Shown here: one piece after another, positions 17,040 to 25,518 of the stretch
How positions within the stretch are numbered: the stretch's first letter is position 1
How the letters are laid out: every line of letters begins with the position of its first letter
Assembly: GCF_001941865.1 (NCBI RefSeq)
Contig: NZ_CP016162.1
Span: 1,178,001-1,242,000 of the forward strand
Length of the DNA: 64,000 nt
Direction of reading: 5' to 3'
Source: Pseudomonas alcaliphila JAB1
Lineage (GTDB): Bacteria > Pseudomonadota > Gammaproteobacteria > Pseudomonadales > Pseudomonadaceae
Program-made: the position numbers and the translations under genes
Notes under the pieces: model-generated
Seen by the model: the letters and a program-made list of their open reading frames with translations, nothing else
Database searches by the model: none
What the model was told of the DNA's origin: nothing

Positions 17040-17822
17040 TTAGGCAGCTTCGGCTTCGGTCGGCACCATGGCGGGCGTTTCCAGTTGCAAGGCACAGGCG
17101 ATGATGGCCTGGCTGTGCCGGGCCAGCTCGTTGCGGCTGCGTGATTCGCTGGGAATCGGCGCAAGCAGGCGTATCTCCACTTCACAGGCCGAGCTCGAGA
17201 GCAGGCGCAGCAGGTGCGAAAGCATGTCGTCGTCGCCGATAAAGGGGGCCACGGGGCAGGGCTGGCCGTCGCGCAGATAACGGATGGCGACGGGTTGTAC
17301 GGCCACGCCGCTGTCGATGGCGCTGCTCAGCAGGCGGCCGTGGAACGTGCGCAGCGCGAGGCCGTCGGTGGTAGTGCCTTCGGGAAATATCAGCAGGTGA
17401 TGACCCTGCTGCAGATGGCGGGTGAGCTGCTGGCCGACCTGGCTGCTGTCGCCCGCACCGCGGCGGATGAACTGCGTGCCGGCCTTGTGTGCCAGCCAGC
17501 CGGCGACCGGCCAGTCGCGCACCTCCGCCTTGGACAGGAAGGACAGCGGCTGCAGGGCGCCCAACAGCGGAATGTCGGTCCATGACACATGGTTGCTGAC
17601 CCACAGCATCGGCTGCGTCGGCAGCTCGCCCTCGACCCGCACGCGAAATGGCAGGGCGCCGCCCAGGCGCGCCAGAAACCAGCGCGTCAGACGTTGGCGC
17701 AGCGGCATCAGGTCATGCCGAACCACCCGCTCGAACAGGCTGACGATGCCGGCCAGCAAGGTGCCGAAGGCGATTACCAGGGCCAGATGAAAGAGGCGCA
17801 GGGACAGACGCAGTTTGGCCAT
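17040..17822 (-). CDS. olsA: 1-acylglycerol-3-phosphate acyltransferase, OlsA type
   Basis: 260 residues from ATG 17822 (GGAGG 5 bp upstream). PlsC family: membrane segment near the N-terminus (LFHLALVIAFGTLLAGIVSLF), acyltransferase motif I NHVSWTDIPLLG, RRGAGDSSQ region and motif III FPEGTTTDG. Beside olsB, it should acylate lyso-ornithine lipid to ornithine lipid, though it may also act on lysophosphatidate. A REPIN lies between the two genes. Ornithine-lipid genes are typically phosphate-starvation induced; no Pho box was identified. Confidence 0.87.
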   Translation of the reverse strand: MAKLRLSLRLFHLALVIAFGTLLAGIVSLFERVVRHDLMPLRQRLTRWFLARLGGALPFRVRVEGELPTQPMLWVSNHVSWTDIPLLGALQPLSFLSKAEVRDWPVAGWLAHKAGTQFIRRGAGDSSQVGQQLTRHLQQGHHLLIFPEGTTTDGLALRTFHGRLLSSAIDSGVAVQPVAIRYLRDGQPCPVAPFIGDDDMLSHLLRLLSSSACEVEIRLLAPIPSESRSRNELARHSQAIIACALQLETPAMVPTEAEAA

Positions 17823-17899
17823 TGAGGCCTCCGCTCGTGAATGAGTGCCGACATTATCCATGGCTCGAACCGCTTGGCGATGCCTGATCGTCATGTGTT

Positions 17900-17966
17900 C
17901 TGTAGGAGCGAGCTCTGCTCGCGAATGCTGGACACTCTCGTTCGCGAGCAGAGCTCGCTCCTACAG
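17900..17966. repeat. REPIN, GTAGGAGCGAGC family, inside olsBA
   Basis: Perfect 26-bp arms at 17900-17925 and 17941-17966 around a 15-bp loop, GTAGGAGC at both outward edges. It lies between olsB (stop 17974) and olsA (start 17822), where it would form a strong mRNA hairpin. Confidence 0.88.
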
Positions 17967-17973
17967 CCGGGTT

Positions 17974-18705
17974 TCAGACTGCCGCCTTGAAGTGCCGGGC
18001 ATAGCGTGGGCACAGCTCGTCGCGCTTGAGCAGGATGAACACGTCGGCCACCTGGAAGTCCTTGTCCCAGCACGGCTCGCCGCAGATTTTCGCGCCCAGG
18101 CGCATGTAAGCCTTGAGCAGTGGTGGCATCTCGGCGATGACGTTGCCCGGCAGATCCAGTTGCGGCAGGGGATGCTTGGGCTCGGCACGCAGGTGTTCGG
18201 TGCACAGGTAACGTTCGCGCAGGCGCTGCATCACGGCATGCGCCTGGATGCCGCCGTCCTGCATGGAGATGCTGGCGCAGCCCATCAGGTAGCGGTAGCC
18301 GCCTTCGTTGAGTACTTCGGCCAGTTCGCCCCAGAGCACGGCGATGGTGGCGCCGTTGCGGTAGGCGACATCGACGCAGGTGCGGCCGATTTCCAGTACC
18401 GGGCCTTCCAGCTTGGCCAGGCCGTGCAGGGCGAATTCCTCTTCGCTGTAGTAGCGACCGAGACCCGCGGCGGCCTGGTGGTCGAGCAGGCGGGTGGTGG
18501 CGACCAGTTCGCCGCTGTTGAGATCACGCACGCCGATATGGCTGCAGTGGATGTCGTAGTCGTCCATGTCCAGACCCAGTTCGGCGCCGTTGAGCTTGGC
18601 ATCGAATTCCGCGCTGAATACGCGGTAGCGCAAGGCCTGAGCTTCACGCAGGGCGGCGGGGCCTTGCAGACGTTCGGCCTGCAGACGGCGAGCGGTTTGA
18701 GTCAT
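17974..18705 (-). CDS. olsB: L-ornithine N(alpha)-acyltransferase
   Basis: 243 residues, GNAT-like acyl-ACP-dependent acyltransferase making lyso-ornithine lipid. Start ATG 18705 has GGAGG upstream. Recognisable stretches: [50 protein letters not shown] and [14 protein letters not shown], then [15 protein letters not shown]. Full length for the family. It is the first gene of an olsB-olsA operon, which adds phosphate-free ornithine lipids to the membranes. Confidence 0.93.
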   Translation of the reverse strand: MTQTARRLQAERLQGPAALREAQALRYRVFSAEFDAKLNGAELGLDMDDYDIHCSHIGVRDLNSGELVATTRLLDHQAAAGLGRYYSEEEFALHGLAKLEGPVLEIGRTCVDVAYRNGATIAVLWGELAEVLNEGGYRYLMGCASISMQDGGIQAHAVMQRLRERYLCTEHLRAEPKHPLPQLDLPGNVIAEMPPLLKAYMRLGAKICGEPCWDKDFQVADVFILLKRDELCPRYARHFKAAV

Positions 18706-18853
18706 GCCAGATCCTCCGTGTGCCGGCTGAATGCTTGCAGCCGGTCGATCTTGTTGGGCAAGCTCAGGCTAGGTAGCTGCGGTGTCACCACCGTGACGCT
18801 TTTTTTATGCTTATGTGACAGCGGCGCAGATGCTGCTGCGAGGAGCCTGTGCA

Positions 18854-19744
18854 ATGCCCTGGTCGAGTCTGTTTCAGCCCAGTGAGCGCCTGACTGCCGA
18901 GGTGGGCCTGGAAGACTGGTACGCCCGTTTGCTGGAGCGTCTGGGCGGCACGCCGCAACCCTTCGAACTGGCGCTGATGGGCGGCCTGCTGGCGGCCACG
19001 CCGGGGTTGGCGTTTCTCGCCGGCTATCAGGCGGCGTTGCGCATGCTGTGGCCGGCGGCGCCCTGGACGGCAGGCGCCCTGTGCGTGACGGAGAACCGCA
19101 GCACCCGCCCGGCGGACATGAACACGCGTATCGACGGCCTGCAGATCACGGGGCGCAAGGATTTCGTCACCGCTGCCGAATGTGCCGACTGGCTGCTGGT
19201 GGCGGCGCGCGAGGAGGACGAGGGGCAGGCGCCGCGTCTGGCTCTGGGCGTGGTACGCCAGGGCGCGCCAGGTGTACGTATCGAGCCGCTGCCGGCCCTG
19301 CCGTTGATGCCGGATATCGGCCATGCGCGACTGCACCTGGAACAGGCCCACGGCGAGCGCCTGGCCGGCGACGGCTGGGACGACTACGTCAAGCCCTTCC
19401 GCACCCTGGAAGACGTGCACGTACTTACCGCTGTTGTCGCCTGGCAGTTTGGCGTGGGGCGCGATTGTGCCTGGCCTGAAACGCTGCTATTGCGCCTGCA
19501 GGCGCTGCTGGCCGGTTGTGCCGAGGTCGCGCGGCAGGCGCCCGATGCGCCCACCACCCATCTGCTGCTGGCCGGGTTGTTCGCCGAGCAGCAGGCGTTG
19601 GCGGGCGAGCTGGAGGTGGCCTTTGCCGGCGGTCCTGTGCGCTGGGCCGAGCTGTGGCAGCGCGACAAGGGCTTGCTGCGCATCGCCGAGGCGGCGCGCA
19701 GCAAGCGTCTGGAGAAAGCGCGGCGGATTGTCGCCGGCCGTTGA
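18854..19744 (+). CDS. Acyl-CoA-dehydrogenase-like protein
   Basis: 296 residues from ATG 18854 (AGGAG 8 bp upstream; a GTG at 18815 has none). Segments resemble the middle domain of acyl-CoA dehydrogenases (AGALCVTENRSTRPADM..., GLQITGRKDFVTAAECADWLLV). The protein is much shorter than the ~380-residue family and the FAD-binding C-terminal helices and catalytic glutamate are not evident, so a degenerate or non-catalytic homologue is likely. Divergent from olsB. Confidence 0.72.
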   Translation: MPWSSLFQPSERLTAEVGLEDWYARLLERLGGTPQPFELALMGGLLAATPGLAFLAGYQAALRMLWPAAPWTAGALCVTENRSTRPADMNTRIDGLQITGRKDFVTAAECADWLLVAAREEDEGQAPRLALGVVRQGAPGVRIEPLPALPLMPDIGHARLHLEQAHGERLAGDGWDDYVKPFRTLEDVHVLTAVVAWQFGVGRDCAWPETLLLRLQALLAGCAEVARQAPDAPTTHLLLAGLFAEQQALAGELEVAFAGGPVRWAELWQRDKGLLRIAEAARSKRLEKARRIVAGR

Positions 19745-19810
19745 TCCATATCAGTACCTATCGCTGTTCGTGCACGTAAGGTTGCCTCGCGAATCATCCA
19801 AGAGGTTTCC

Positions 19811-20596
19811 ATGCGCCGCGAGCCCATCGTGCTGTTCGATAACGGCAGCCACCAATGCCTGATGTTCGATGACCTGGTCAGCGGCGAGGGCGTGCAATCC
19901 AACCAGTTTCTGATCACCGACAACGAGCAGTACCTGCTGCTCGATCCGGGTGGTGATCTGACCTACACGCCGCTGTCGCTGGAACTGTCCAAGCACATTC
20001 CGGTGCAGGACCTGACCTACATCTTCGCCTCGCACCAGGACCCGGACATCATCGCCTCGCTGGACAAGTGGCTGTTGCACACCCGCGCGCGGGTGATCTG
20101 CTCCAAGCTGTGGGCGCGTTTTCTGCCGCACCTGACCGCCAACTACCTGGTGTTGAGCCGTGGCATCAACACCTTCGATCGCATCATCGCGTTGCCGGAT
20201 CGTGGCCAGAGCATCCCGCTGGGCAAGTGCTCGCTCAAGGCCGTACCGGCGCACTTCCTGCACTCGGTGGGCAACTTCCAGGTCTATGACCCGGTGAGCA
20301 AGATCCTTTTCTCCGGTGACATGGGTGCCTCGATGGTCGACGACGCTTCGCCGGTGCGCGACTTCGTCAACCACGTACCGAATATGGAAGGTTTCCATCG
20401 CCGTTATATGGCCGGTAACAAGGCCTGTCGCCTGTGGGCGGCGATGGTGCGGCAGATGGATGTGGAAATGATCGTGCCGCAGCACGGCCGGCCTTTTGTC
20501 GGCCCGGAAATGATCAGCGCCTTCCTCTACTGGATCGAGAACCTCGAATGCGGTCTCGATCTGATGGGCCCGGAGGATTACCAACTGCCCAAATGA
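19811..20596 (+). CDS. MBL-fold oxygen-binding di-iron (ODP) protein
   Basis: 261 residues, cytoplasmic. Metallo-beta-lactamase fold with the modified metal motif SHQDPD (about residues 75-80) in place of HxHxDH. This modification, with HFLHSVGNFQVYD, FSGDMGAS and PQHGRPF, places it with flavodiiron-type ODP proteins, which bind O2 at a di-iron site and can act as oxygen sensors. No flavodoxin domain is fused. It lies 66 bp after the acyl-CoA-dehydrogenase-like gene on the same strand. Confidence 0.85.
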   Translation: MRREPIVLFDNGSHQCLMFDDLVSGEGVQSNQFLITDNEQYLLLDPGGDLTYTPLSLELSKHIPVQDLTYIFASHQDPDIIASLDKWLLHTRARVICSKLWARFLPHLTANYLVLSRGINTFDRIIALPDRGQSIPLGKCSLKAVPAHFLHSVGNFQVYDPVSKILFSGDMGASMVDDASPVRDFVNHVPNMEGFHRRYMAGNKACRLWAAMVRQMDVEMIVPQHGRPFVGPEMISAFLYWIENLECGLDLMGPEDYQLPK

Positions 20597-20679
20597 GGGG
20601 CGCAGATGGCGGTTCCGTCGCTTCAAGCCGTCATCATGGCCATGCTAGGGTGCGCCTCGGTCATTAACCGAGGCCCATC

Positions 20680-21798
20680 ATGTTCATCCCTTCTCTTCGT
20701 CGACTGAGCCTGGCGCTCGGTTTCAGTCTGGCTGCCAGCACCGCCTTGGCAGAAAACTGGCCGCAACCCGACTGGCAGAGCCAAACCCGCGTCGAGAGCG
20801 CCGCGCTGGCTGAGCTCGAACAGTATGCCTTTCCGGAACGCGATGACGTCGAGCGCACGGGCGTGCGTACCGATGCGCTGTTGGTGATACGCGACGGGCA
20901 GATCGTTTACGAGCGCTACGCCGAACCGACCACGGCGCGGACCGCGCACCTGACCTGGTCAATGGCCAAGAGCCTGCTCGCCACCACCCTCGGCGTCGCT
21001 TACGGCGAGGGGCGCTTCAAGCTCGATGCAGCGGCCGCGCAGTACTACCCGGCGATGGCCGAGCACCCGCAGATCAAGATCGGTCACTTGCTCAACTGGG
21101 CCTCGGGCCTGGCCTGGGAAGAGGACTACGAGTACGCGCCACTGAAATCCTCGGTGGTGGCCATGCTCTACACCCGCGGCCGTGCCGACATGGCGGCCTT
21201 CACCGCTGCGCATGCGGCGGGCGCTGCGCCGGGCACGCGCTTTCGTTATTCCAGTGGCGACAGCAACGTGCTGGCTGCCGCGTTGCGCGGCATGGTCGGC
21301 GAGCAGTCTTACGCTGATTATCCCTGGACAGCACTGTTCGAGCCGCTGGGCATCACCAGCGCGACCTGGGAGCGCGATGCCAGCGGTACCTTCGTCGCGT
21401 CGTCCTATGCCTACCTGAGCGCGCGCGACCTGGCCCGTGTCGGCCTGCTGATGCAGCGCGGCGGTCGCTGGGGCGAGCGCCAGTTGCTGCCGGCTGCCTG
21501 GGTCGATTTCGTCTCCACGCCTTTCGCTGGCTACCAGCCGCAGTTGGCCAAGCCGGGTGATGCCGTGCCAGGCGGGCATTGGTGGCTCAACGCCGAACTA
21601 CCAGGCAGCACGCGGCCCTGGCCGGATGCACCAGCCGATACCATCGCCGCGCTCGGGCATTGGGGGCAGGGGCTGTACGTGATGCCTCAAGAAAACCTGC
21701 TGGTGGTGCGTTACGCCGATGACCGTGACGGCAGCTTCCAGCACAACGACCTGCTCAAACGCGTGCGTGCGGCCTTCGCCGCAGAGGTGCAGCCATGA
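20680..21798 (+). CDS. Exported serine hydrolase, beta-lactamase class C family
   Basis: 372 residues with signal peptide (RLSLALGFSLAASTALA). Catalytic SxxK is SMAK in HLTWSMAKSLLATTLG; the second motif is YSS in RFRYSSGDSN; the third is HWG in LGHWGQGLYV, as in class C-like esterases rather than true AmpC. Family members include EstB-type esterases, 6-aminohexanoate-dimer hydrolases and DD-peptidases. It overlaps the next gene by 4 bp, so the two are coupled. Confidence 0.88.
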   Translation: MFIPSLRRLSLALGFSLAASTALAENWPQPDWQSQTRVESAALAELEQYAFPERDDVERTGVRTDALLVIRDGQIVYERYAEPTTARTAHLTWSMAKSLLATTLGVAYGEGRFKLDAAAAQYYPAMAEHPQIKIGHLLNWASGLAWEEDYEYAPLKSSVVAMLYTRGRADMAAFTAAHAAGAAPGTRFRYSSGDSNVLAAALRGMVGEQSYADYPWTALFEPLGITSATWERDASGTFVASSYAYLSARDLARVGLLMQRGGRWGERQLLPAAWVDFVSTPFAGYQPQLAKPGDAVPGGHWWLNAELPGSTRPWPDAPADTIAALGHWGQGLYVMPQENLLVVRYADDRDGSFQHNDLLKRVRAAFAAEVQP

Positions 21799-22115
21799 TC
21801 CGTCGTCATCCGATTCTCAGCGTGCTGGCGCTGCTGCTGATTATGCTGCTGGCCTGGGCCTGGCCGAACCGCGCGCATCTGGCGGCGTTCCCCGACATCA
21901 TCGGCGCCTACACGGCCAAGGAGTACTGCTCCTGCCGCTACGTCAGCGGCAACCCGGCGGCCTACTGTGAAGGCTACGTGAAACAGTACGTGCCAATCAG
22001 CAGCCTGCTCGATGACGACAGCGCCAAGCGCGTCACCGCCAGTGGGCTGGGCCGTACTCACAGCGCGGCCTGGTTGGGCGAGCGGCAGGGCTGTCAGTTG
22101 TTGCCGAGCAAGTAG
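21795..22115 (+). CDS. Small membrane-anchored Cys-containing protein
   Basis: 106 residues, starting at the ATGA overlap with the serine hydrolase. One N-terminal membrane segment (HPILSVLALLLIMLLAWAW) leaves a periplasmic domain with CSCRYVSGNPAAYCEGY and a C-terminal Cys. Four cysteines suggest disulfides. No named family recognised, but conserved coupling to the beta-lactamase-like gene argues for a shared function. Its TAG stop is provided by the edge of a REPIN. Confidence 0.75.
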   Translation: MIRRHPILSVLALLLIMLLAWAWPNRAHLAAFPDIIGAYTAKEYCSCRYVSGNPAAYCEGYVKQYVPISSLLDDDSAKRVTASGLGRTHSAAWLGERQGCQLLPSK

Positions 22116-22164
22116 GGCGGGTGAAACCCGCCACCTTGGAAGCGGCGGGTTGCACCCGCTCTAC
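22112..22164. repeat. REPIN, GTAGGGCGGGT family, copy 1
   Basis: 53-bp inverted repeat, arms at 22112-22132 and 22144-22164, one mismatch pair (CCGCTCTAC). Its first bases GTAG contain the stop codon of the upstream 106-residue gene. Same family at 33196-33248 and 36946-36998. Confidence 0.88.
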
Positions 22165-22243
22165 GGTGCTGTGCGCGCCGGGCTTTGCAAGGCTCGCGCT
22201 GGCGACTATCGTTGCCGCCTGGTCATGCCGTTTTCGAGTTCTC

Positions 22244-22816
22244 ATGCGCCGTTCGCTTCTCGCCCTGTTGCTTGCCGCTGCCTTGCCCGTTCACGCCGAC
22301 TGGTACCTGGACAACGAGTCCTCGCGGCTGTCGTTCATCTCCACCCATTCCGGCAGTCAGTCGGAGGTGCATCGCTTTCTCACCCTGCACGGGCAGATCG
22401 CGGCCGATGGTCGCGCGCGCCTGCGCGTGGATCTTGACTCGCTGAGCACCGGTATCCCGCTGCGTGATGAGCGCCTGCGCGCCATGCTGTTCGACACTTC
22501 ACGTCTGCCCGAGGCGCGCATCAGCGCGCAGGTCAACCTGCCGCAACTCACCGACCTGGCACCCGGGGCGCAGCTGGAATTGCGCTTGCCCCTGCAACTG
22601 ACCCTCAACGAGCGCACGCGCGAGCTGCACAGTGAACTGCTGGTGACGCGGCTGGATGATCGCCGTTTCCAGGTGGTAACCCTGGCGCCGCTGGTGCTGC
22701 ACGCCGAAGATTTCGCCCTGGCCAGCGGCATTGAGGCGCTGCGTAAAATCGCCGAACTGCCGGCCATCAGCCTGTCGGTGCCGGTGGGCGCCGTGCTGAT
22801 CTTCACGGCGCGTTGA
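22244..22816 (+). CDS. YceI-family periplasmic protein
   Basis: 190 residues from ATG 22244, which begins a signal peptide (MRRSLLALLLAAALPVHA); the open frame upstream crosses a REPIN and is not credible. The YceI lipocalin-like fold is indicated by WYLDNESSRLSFISTHSG and by VDLDSLSTGIPLRDERLRAML. YceI proteins bind isoprenoid or amphiphilic lipids in the periplasm. The stop overlaps the start of the next gene (TTGA), so the two are translationally coupled. Confidence 0.85.
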   Translation: MRRSLLALLLAAALPVHADWYLDNESSRLSFISTHSGSQSEVHRFLTLHGQIAADGRARLRVDLDSLSTGIPLRDERLRAMLFDTSRLPEARISAQVNLPQLTDLAPGAQLELRLPLQLTLNERTRELHSELLVTRLDDRRFQVVTLAPLVLHAEDFALASGIEALRKIAELPAISLSVPVGAVLIFTAR

Positions 22817-23973
22817 GCGTGCATGCGCGCGGCAGCATCTTCCCTTGGCGAGGCGGCAATCGCTTCGAATTGCTGCTGGACGGGCCGGTATTCTTCCCGC
22901 GTATGCTGGCAGCCATCGAGGGCGCCCAGCAGCAGGTGGAAATCGAGCTTTACCTGATCGAGGACGGCAGCTGCAGCGAGCGTCTGGTCGAGGTGCTGTG
23001 CCGAGCGGCTGAGCGTGGGGTGAGGGTACGTGGTCTGTTCGATGCCTACGGTGCGGCAGGCCTGGGCATCGCATTACGTGAGCGCATGCAGACCGCCGGT
23101 GTGCAACTGCGCTGGTACAACCCGGTGCGCTGGCGGCGGGGTATCCGCAATTTTCATCGCGATCACCGCAAGCTGCTACTGGTGGACCAGCGCCTGGCCT
23201 ATGTTGGCGGCACCGGCTCCACCGATGAGTTCTGGCTACCAGATGAGCCTCGGAGTCCCTGGCACGAAGCCATGGTGGAAATCGAAGGGCCGCTGGTGGG
23301 CGACTGGCAGCAGCTGTTCGAGCAACTCTGGCTGGCGCGCTTTTCCTGGCGCCCGAGCCATCAGCCGGTAGCGCTGCGTCTGCCGGACTGCCCGCCAGCC
23401 GGGGTTGGTCTGGGACGAGTGGCCTATGCCGATGCGGCGCAGCATCGCGACATTCTGCTGTCGCTGTTGCGCGCGCTGAAGGGCGCCAAGCAGCGTGTCT
23501 GGCTGGCCACGCCTTATTTCCTGCCGACCTGGAAAATCCGCCGTGCCCTGCGCCGCGCCGCAGCGCGCGGTGTCGAGGTGCGCCTGCTGCTGGCCGGGCG
23601 CAACACCGATCACCCGCCGGTGCGTTTTGCCGGGCAGCGCTACTACCCCAAGTTGCTCAGGGCCGGGGTGCGCATCTTCGAATACCAGCCGCGTTTCCTG
23701 CACCTGAAGATGGTGCTGGTGGACGATTGGGTCAGCGTCGGCTCGTGCAACTTCGACCACTGGAACCTGCGCTTCAACCTCGACGCCAATGTCGAGGCGC
23801 TGGACCCGGATTTCACCCGGGCAGTGACGGCCAGCTTCATCGAGGACTTCGGCGTCAGCCGCGAGATCACCCTCGATGATTGGCACCAGCGCCCCTGGTG
23901 GCGCCGCGCGCAACAGCGCCTGTGGGGCTGGCTGGATCGGCTGGCGGTGAATCTGCTTGATCGCTGGCGGTAA
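22813..23973 (+). CDS. clsB: Phospholipase D / cardiolipin synthase-like protein
   Basis: 386 residues starting with TTG in a TTGA overlap with the YceI stop (GTG 22819 is an alternative). Two HKD motifs are present: HRKLLLVDQRLAYVGG and HLKMVLVDDWVSVGSCNFD, each with H-x-K-x4-D and a downstream G/S. The architecture is that of ClsB, which forms cardiolipin from phospholipids. N-terminal region FPWRGGNRFELLLDGPVFF is typical. The gene continues a run of lipid- and envelope-related genes. Confidence 0.88.
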   Translation: MSVHARGSIFPWRGGNRFELLLDGPVFFPRMLAAIEGAQQQVEIELYLIEDGSCSERLVEVLCRAAERGVRVRGLFDAYGAAGLGIALRERMQTAGVQLRWYNPVRWRRGIRNFHRDHRKLLLVDQRLAYVGGTGSTDEFWLPDEPRSPWHEAMVEIEGPLVGDWQQLFEQLWLARFSWRPSHQPVALRLPDCPPAGVGLGRVAYADAAQHRDILLSLLRALKGAKQRVWLATPYFLPTWKIRRALRRAAARGVEVRLLLAGRNTDHPPVRFAGQRYYPKLLRAGVRIFEYQPRFLHLKMVLVDDWVSVGSCNFDHWNLRFNLDANVEALDPDFTRAVTASFIEDFGVSREITLDDWHQRPWWRRAQQRLWGWLDRLAVNLLDRWR

Positions 23974-24137
23974 CCCATGTCGATATCCTGAAGGCTCTAT
24001 CTCAGGCGTTTCGTTCACATCCAGAAAAGTTTTGCCGCCTTGGTAGTGGAGAGTGGTTGCTATAGTCGACAGCCTTTTTACGCCTGAGCTTGGTCGTGGC
24101 AGGCATGCAGTAGCGACTCAGTCAGAGGAATGCGCCG

Positions 24138-25154
24138 GTGACGAAAACCCTGCTTATCGCGACACTTTCCGCCAGCCTCCTTCCCCTCTCTGTGCTCCAG
24201 GCCTCGCCGCAGGCTGGTTATGGCCCGCAGTTGGAAGGCTTCGAGTATCCCCACCCGATCCAGCGCTTTGAGTTCAGTTCGCAGCAGCAGGATCTGTCGA
24301 TGGGCTACATGGACGTGAAGCCAACCGGCCAGACCAATGGCCGCACAGCTGTGCTGCTGCATGGTAAGAATTTCTGCGGCGCGACCTGGGAGGCGACCAT
24401 CAAGGCGCTGAGCGATGCCGGCTACCGCGTGATCGCACCGGATCAGATCGGTTTTTGCAGCTCAAGCAAGCCGCGTGGCTATCAGTTCAGCTTCGGCCAA
24501 CTGGCCAGCAATACTGACGCACTGCTCGAGTCGTTGGGGGTGGAGAAGGCCACAATGATCGGTCATTCCATGGGCGGCATGCTGGCCGCGCGCTACGCCC
24601 TGAACCATGCCCTGCGCGTCGAGAAGCTGGTGCTGGTCAACCCTATCGGTCTGGAGGACTGGCAGGCGGAGGGCGTTCCCTACGTGACGGTCGACCAGCT
24701 CTATCAGGGCGAGTTGAAGACCTCCTACGACGGCATCAAGAACTACCAGCTGAAGTTCTACTACAACGGTGTGTGGAAGCCCGAGTACGACCGCTGGGTC
24801 GACATGCTCAACGGCATGTATAGCGGCCCTGGCAAAGAGATCGTCGCCTGGAACCAGGCGCAGACGGCGGAGATGCTGTTCACCCAGCCAGTGGTGCACG
24901 AGTTCGCCAATATCAAGGTACCGACCCTGTTGCTGATCGGTGGCAAAGATCGCACCGCCCCAGGCGCCAACCGCGCGCCGGAAGAAATTGCGCAGCGCCT
25001 TGGCAACTACCCGGAGCTGGGCCGCAAGACCGCCGAGGCGATTCCCGAGGCAAAACTCGTGGAGTGGCCGGAGCTGGGCCATTCGCCGCAGGTCGAGGCG
25101 CCGGTGCTGTTCCACGAGGTCCTGTTGCGCGAACTGGCGGCCAGCAGCAACTGA
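24138..25154 (+). CDS. Exported alpha/beta hydrolase
   Basis: 338 residues from GTG 24138 (AGAGGA 8 bp upstream), with signal peptide (LIATLSASLLPLSVLQAS). Alpha/beta hydrolase fold: HGKNFCGATWE oxyanion region, nucleophile elbow GHSMGG, acid in LLIGGKDRTAPG and catalytic His in ELGHSPQVEAP. Esterase or epoxide/haloalkane-type hydrolase are possible. It is upstream of and co-oriented with the DUF1302/DUF1329 pair and may process the compound those proteins handle. Confidence 0.85.
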   Translation: MTKTLLIATLSASLLPLSVLQASPQAGYGPQLEGFEYPHPIQRFEFSSQQQDLSMGYMDVKPTGQTNGRTAVLLHGKNFCGATWEATIKALSDAGYRVIAPDQIGFCSSSKPRGYQFSFGQLASNTDALLESLGVEKATMIGHSMGGMLAARYALNHALRVEKLVLVNPIGLEDWQAEGVPYVTVDQLYQGELKTSYDGIKNYQLKFYYNGVWKPEYDRWVDMLNGMYSGPGKEIVAWNQAQTAEMLFTQPVVHEFANIKVPTLLLIGGKDRTAPGANRAPEEIAQRLGNYPELGRKTAEAIPEAKLVEWPELGHSPQVEAPVLFHEVLLRELAASSN

Positions 25155-25518
25155 TCGACCAGGCAGAGCCCGATTCCGGACTCTGCCGATGGTGATCGGG
25201 TTAGGCGCTCCCGGCGGCTTTCGTTACAGCCCAGCCTGGTGGCGGAGCTGTCCTGGCTTCGCGGCCCCTGTTCGCGGCGGGGCGCTGCTCCTACAGCTCA
25301 GAGCCGTGGCGCACTGGGCAGCATGGCCTGCCAACAAATAGTTCCCCACCTTCCTGATACCTCGTCATTCAGCAGGCTGAGTGTCGCGGCCTGCACCCCG
25401 CGCCAGGGCGCCATTCATCCTTTCGGGCGACAGATGAAATCCCTCCTTGGTGCGCTTATCCGAGGTGTGGTCGCTGCGTAGGGTTCCCTGCAGTTGCACC
25501 CCACTTCAGGAGACCCGC
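25155..25518. other. Intergenic region with a single REP
   Basis: 364 bp before the DUF1302 gene. A single REP hairpin of the GTAGGAGC family lies at about 25261-25293 on the minus strand (GCGGCCCCTG...CAGCGCCCC complement). A promoter must lie in the remaining sequence, but no clear hexamer pair was found. Confidence 0.5.
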
